Assembly: GCF_031882575.1 (NCBI RefSeq)
Contig: NZ_CP134772.1
Location: 1,631,001-1,695,000 of the forward strand
Length of the DNA: 64,000 nucleotides
Reading direction: 5' to 3'
Source of the DNA: Pseudomonas sp. VD-NE ins
GTDB lineage: Bacteria > Pseudomonadota > Gammaproteobacteria > Pseudomonadales > Pseudomonadaceae
Notes under the pieces: model-generated
The model's database searches: none
What the model was told of the DNA's origin: nothing
The model's input: only the letters and a program-made list of their open reading frames with translations
Made by a program: the position numbers and the translations under genes
In this document: piece after piece, positions 62,261 to 64,000 of the stretch
Position numbering within the stretch: position 1 is the stretch's first letter
Layout: the number at the start of each line of letters is the position of its first letter

Positions 62261-63640
62261 TTAGATCGCACTTGCCACGGTTGCCGGGCGAGGGGAGACC
62301 AGGCTGACCACCACGAAACTCACCAGACCCACAGCCAGGCTGTAGTAGATCGGCGTGTTGGCATCCAGACCATCCTTGAACATGAACAGCAGTGCAGTGG
62401 CAAAACCCAGGCCCATGCTGGCGATGGCGCCGGCGGTGGTCGCGCGTTTCCAGAAGATCGCACCCATCAGCGGGATCAGCATGCCGCCCACCAACAGGTT
62501 GTAAGCAAGAGTCAGGGCGCTGATCACATCGTTGACCACCAGCGCGATACCCAGCACGACCACACCGGTCAGCAGGGTGAACAGGCGGTTGATGCCCAGG
62601 CTCGACGGTTTGCCGCCACGCAGTTTCGGCAGCAGGTCTTCAGTCAGAGTAGTGGCCGCGGCAAGGAGGCCGGCGCTGGCGGTGGACATCATCGCCGCGA
62701 GTGCAGCCGCGATCACCAGACCCCGGATGCCGTCCGGCAGCGACAGTTTGACGATGGCGGCGAAGGCGTTGTTGACGTTGTCCAGATCCGGGATCAGCAC
62801 GTGCGCAGCCATGCCGATCAGCGCGCAGGCCAGACCGTAGACGATGCAGTAGATGCCCGCGATGCTGCCGGCGTATTGCGCGACTTTGGCGGTCTTGACG
62901 GTGAACACCCGTTGCCAGATGTCCTGACCGATCAGGATGCCGAAGAAGTAGATCATGAAGTAGGTGATGATCGTGTCCCAGCCGATGGTGGTGAAGCTGA
63001 AGGCAGTGGCCGGCAGTTTCAGCACCAGTTCGTCCCAACCGCCAACGCGGTACAGGCAGATCGGCAACAGGATGAACATCAGGCCCACGGTCTTGATGAT
63101 GAACTGGACGATGTCGGTCAGGGTCAGCGACCACATGCCGCCGATCGCCGAGTAAACCACCACGACACCACCGCCGAGCAGTACCGAGATCCAGAAGGGC
63201 AGGCCGAACAGCACTTGCAGCACGGTGCCGATGGCGAGAATCGAGGTCACGCCGATCATCAGCGCGTAAGCCAGCATGATCGCCGCGCTCGCCGAGCGGG
63301 CCATCGGGTTGTAGCGTTTTTCCAGGACCTGGGTAACGGTGTAGATCTTCAGTTTCAGCAGCGGTTTGGCGAGGAACAGGTTCAGCGCGACGATGCCGCA
63401 ACCGAGTGCCGCGCACAGCCAGAAACCGGAGATGCCGTGCACGTAGCCCAGACGCACGGTGCCGACGGTGGACGCGCCACCGAGCACGGTCGCGGCCATG
63501 GTGCCCATGTACAGGCTTGGGCCGAGGTTACGCCCGGCGACGAGAAAGTCCTCGTTGGTCTTGGCCTTGCGCATGCCGAAGTAGCCGAGCAAGAGCATGC
63601 CGGCGGCGTAAATGAGGACGACGAATAAATCCAAAGCCAT
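62261..63640 (-). CDS. Sodium:solute symporter (SSS family)
   Basis: 459 residues, about 13 helices. TM1 LFVVLIYAAGMLLLGYFGMR is followed by KTNEDFLVAGRNLGP, a standard SSS segment. The sodium-site region GATMAATVLGGAS-type sequence (MGTMAATVLGGASTVGTVRL) and AALAAMMSTASAGLLAAATT are also seen. It takes up an organic solute with sodium. The next gene upstream on the same strand is an NCS1-type permease (partial), and such neighbours in Pseudomonas often flank guanidine or polyamine amidinohydrolases, but none is in the window. ATG 63640 has CGGAG. Confidence 0.87.
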   Translation of the reverse strand: MALDLFVVLIYAAGMLLLGYFGMRKAKTNEDFLVAGRNLGPSLYMGTMAATVLGGASTVGTVRLGYVHGISGFWLCAALGCGIVALNLFLAKPLLKLKIYTVTQVLEKRYNPMARSASAAIMLAYALMIGVTSILAIGTVLQVLFGLPFWISVLLGGGVVVVYSAIGGMWSLTLTDIVQFIIKTVGLMFILLPICLYRVGGWDELVLKLPATAFSFTTIGWDTIITYFMIYFFGILIGQDIWQRVFTVKTAKVAQYAGSIAGIYCIVYGLACALIGMAAHVLIPDLDNVNNAFAAIVKLSLPDGIRGLVIAAALAAMMSTASAGLLAAATTLTEDLLPKLRGGKPSSLGINRLFTLLTGVVVLGIALVVNDVISALTLAYNLLVGGMLIPLMGAIFWKRATTAGAIASMGLGFATALLFMFKDGLDANTPIYYSLAVGLVSFVVVSLVSPRPATVASAI

Positions 63641-63691
63641 GATGGCGTGTCTCCGATTGTCTTTTTTATGTGAGGCTGAATTCGAATCTCA

Positions 63692-63783
63692 CTGTGGGAG
63701 CGAGCCTGCTCGCGAAGGCGGTCTGTCAGTCACATCAATGTTGAATGTGCTGAAGTCTTCGCGAGCAGGCTCGCTCCCACAGG
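63692..63783. repeat. REP-type inverted pair, class B
   Basis: CTGTGGGAGCGAGCCTGCTC and inverted GAGCAGGCTCGCTCCCACAG, between the SSS gene and the partial permease gene on the minus strand. Confidence 0.9.
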
Positions 63784-63792
63784 GGATCTGCG

Positions 63793-64000
63793 TCAGGCGG
63801 CCTGACGCAGTTGAGGTTTTACTGCGGCTTCACTTCGGGCATCCTTCGGGCCGAACACTTCGCGCGGTTCCGGAAACAGGCTCAGCAGCGTCAGGTACAC
63901 CACCGAGGCCAGGCCGAGAGTCACCGGCAAGCTGACGTCGATGCCGCCGGCCATTTCACCCAGCAGGCCGACGAATTGCCCCGGCAGGTTGACGAAGCAC
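63793..64000 (-). CDS. 3' end of an NCS1-type (cytosine/purine permease-like) transporter
   Basis: About 69 C-terminal codons; the rest lies beyond the window. It includes LPGQFVGLLGEMAGGIDVSL, PVTLGLASVVYLTLLSLFPE and a short cytoplasmic tail (PREVFGPKDARSEAAVKPQL) ending RQAA. The hydrophobic last helix and the FPEPREVFGP tail suit purine-cytosine permeases of the NCS1 family. The tail TGA is inside a small palindrome CGTCAGGCGGCCTGACG. Family call is tentative because only the end is seen. Confidence 0.55.
   Translation of the reverse strand, partial: CFVNLPGQFVGLLGEMAGGIDVSLPVTLGLASVVYLTLLSLFPEPREVFGPKDARSEAAVKPQLRQAA

Noticed and set aside
62207..63628. Plus-strand 473-codon frame opposite the SSS symporter
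   Set aside because: Antisense shadow, rich in His/Gln/Asp with no hydrophobic segments or motifs.

Overview
This 64 kb window is chromosomal DNA from a fluorescent-type Pseudomonas (P. fluorescens group in the broad sense). Gene content, high GC with strong GC bias at third codon positions, and many short intergenic palindromes of the kinds common in that group all point there: GTAGGAGCTGCCGAAGGCTG, TGGGAGCGAGCTTGCTCGCG, TGGGAGCTGGCTTGCCAGCG and GTTCCCACGC pairs. I saw no rRNA, tRNA, CRISPR array, prophage or complete insertion sequence. Most of the window is ordinary core and accessory metabolism; a few lower-GC patches hold the less familiar genes.

Layout. 1-8.1 kb: housekeeping singles (3' end of a degenerate zincin-like protein, DUF2892 protein, SpoU-type RNA methyltransferase, YajD HNH nuclease, spermidine-synthase-like protein, cyclic-nucleotide-binding protein, oligopeptidase B, class II glutamine amidotransferase, DUF2937). 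8.1-12.9 kb: a LysR regulator divergent from an MFS transporter followed by pxpA-pxpB-pxpC, a tightly coupled 5-oxoproline utilisation unit. 13.0-15.4 kb: a low-GC array of three paralogous unknown genes separated by homologous hairpin-containing spacers and closed by one terminator; this is the most unusual locus. 15.4-17.5 kb: a VWA/MoxR pair. 17.6-22.5 kb: a DUF4160/DUF2442-HTH pair, a DUF748 protein, cysK, lpxO, and a GNAT-like gene with a small basic partner. 22.6-26.5 kb: an untracked 54-codon small reading frame ahead of an EamA transporter, a second EamA transporter and a chemoreceptor.

26.8-33 kb: aceK and hrpA, separated by a composite repeat with terminal inverted repeats. 33-38 kb: a KAS III enzyme, an ECF-like sigma factor with zinc-finger anti-sigma factor, a porin, and a FemAB/GNAT-like protein. 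38-46 kb: aqpZ, an ABC exporter, a LysR-hydrolase-cyclophilin operon, azoR and an EamA transporter. 46-50.5 kb: a low-GC S41-like exported protein, an MscS-type channel and a DEAD-box helicase. 50.5-55.8 kb: a papain-fold cysteine protease with a co-transcribed partner, DUF899, lipoprotein and TorF-like genes. 56-64 kb: CvfB-like S1 protein, DUF2177, an EamA transporter overlapping tail-to-tail with a YbfB-like MFS transporter, a LysR regulator, a 42-residue PA1414-like protein, an acyl-carrier-like protein lacking the phosphopantetheine serine, an MBL hydrolase, an SSS symporter and the 3' end of an NCS1-type permease.

All family calls are by recognition of motifs and overall sequence resemblance, without database searches. 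Start codons were chosen by Shine-Dalgarno position and family length and differ in many places from the longest open frame.
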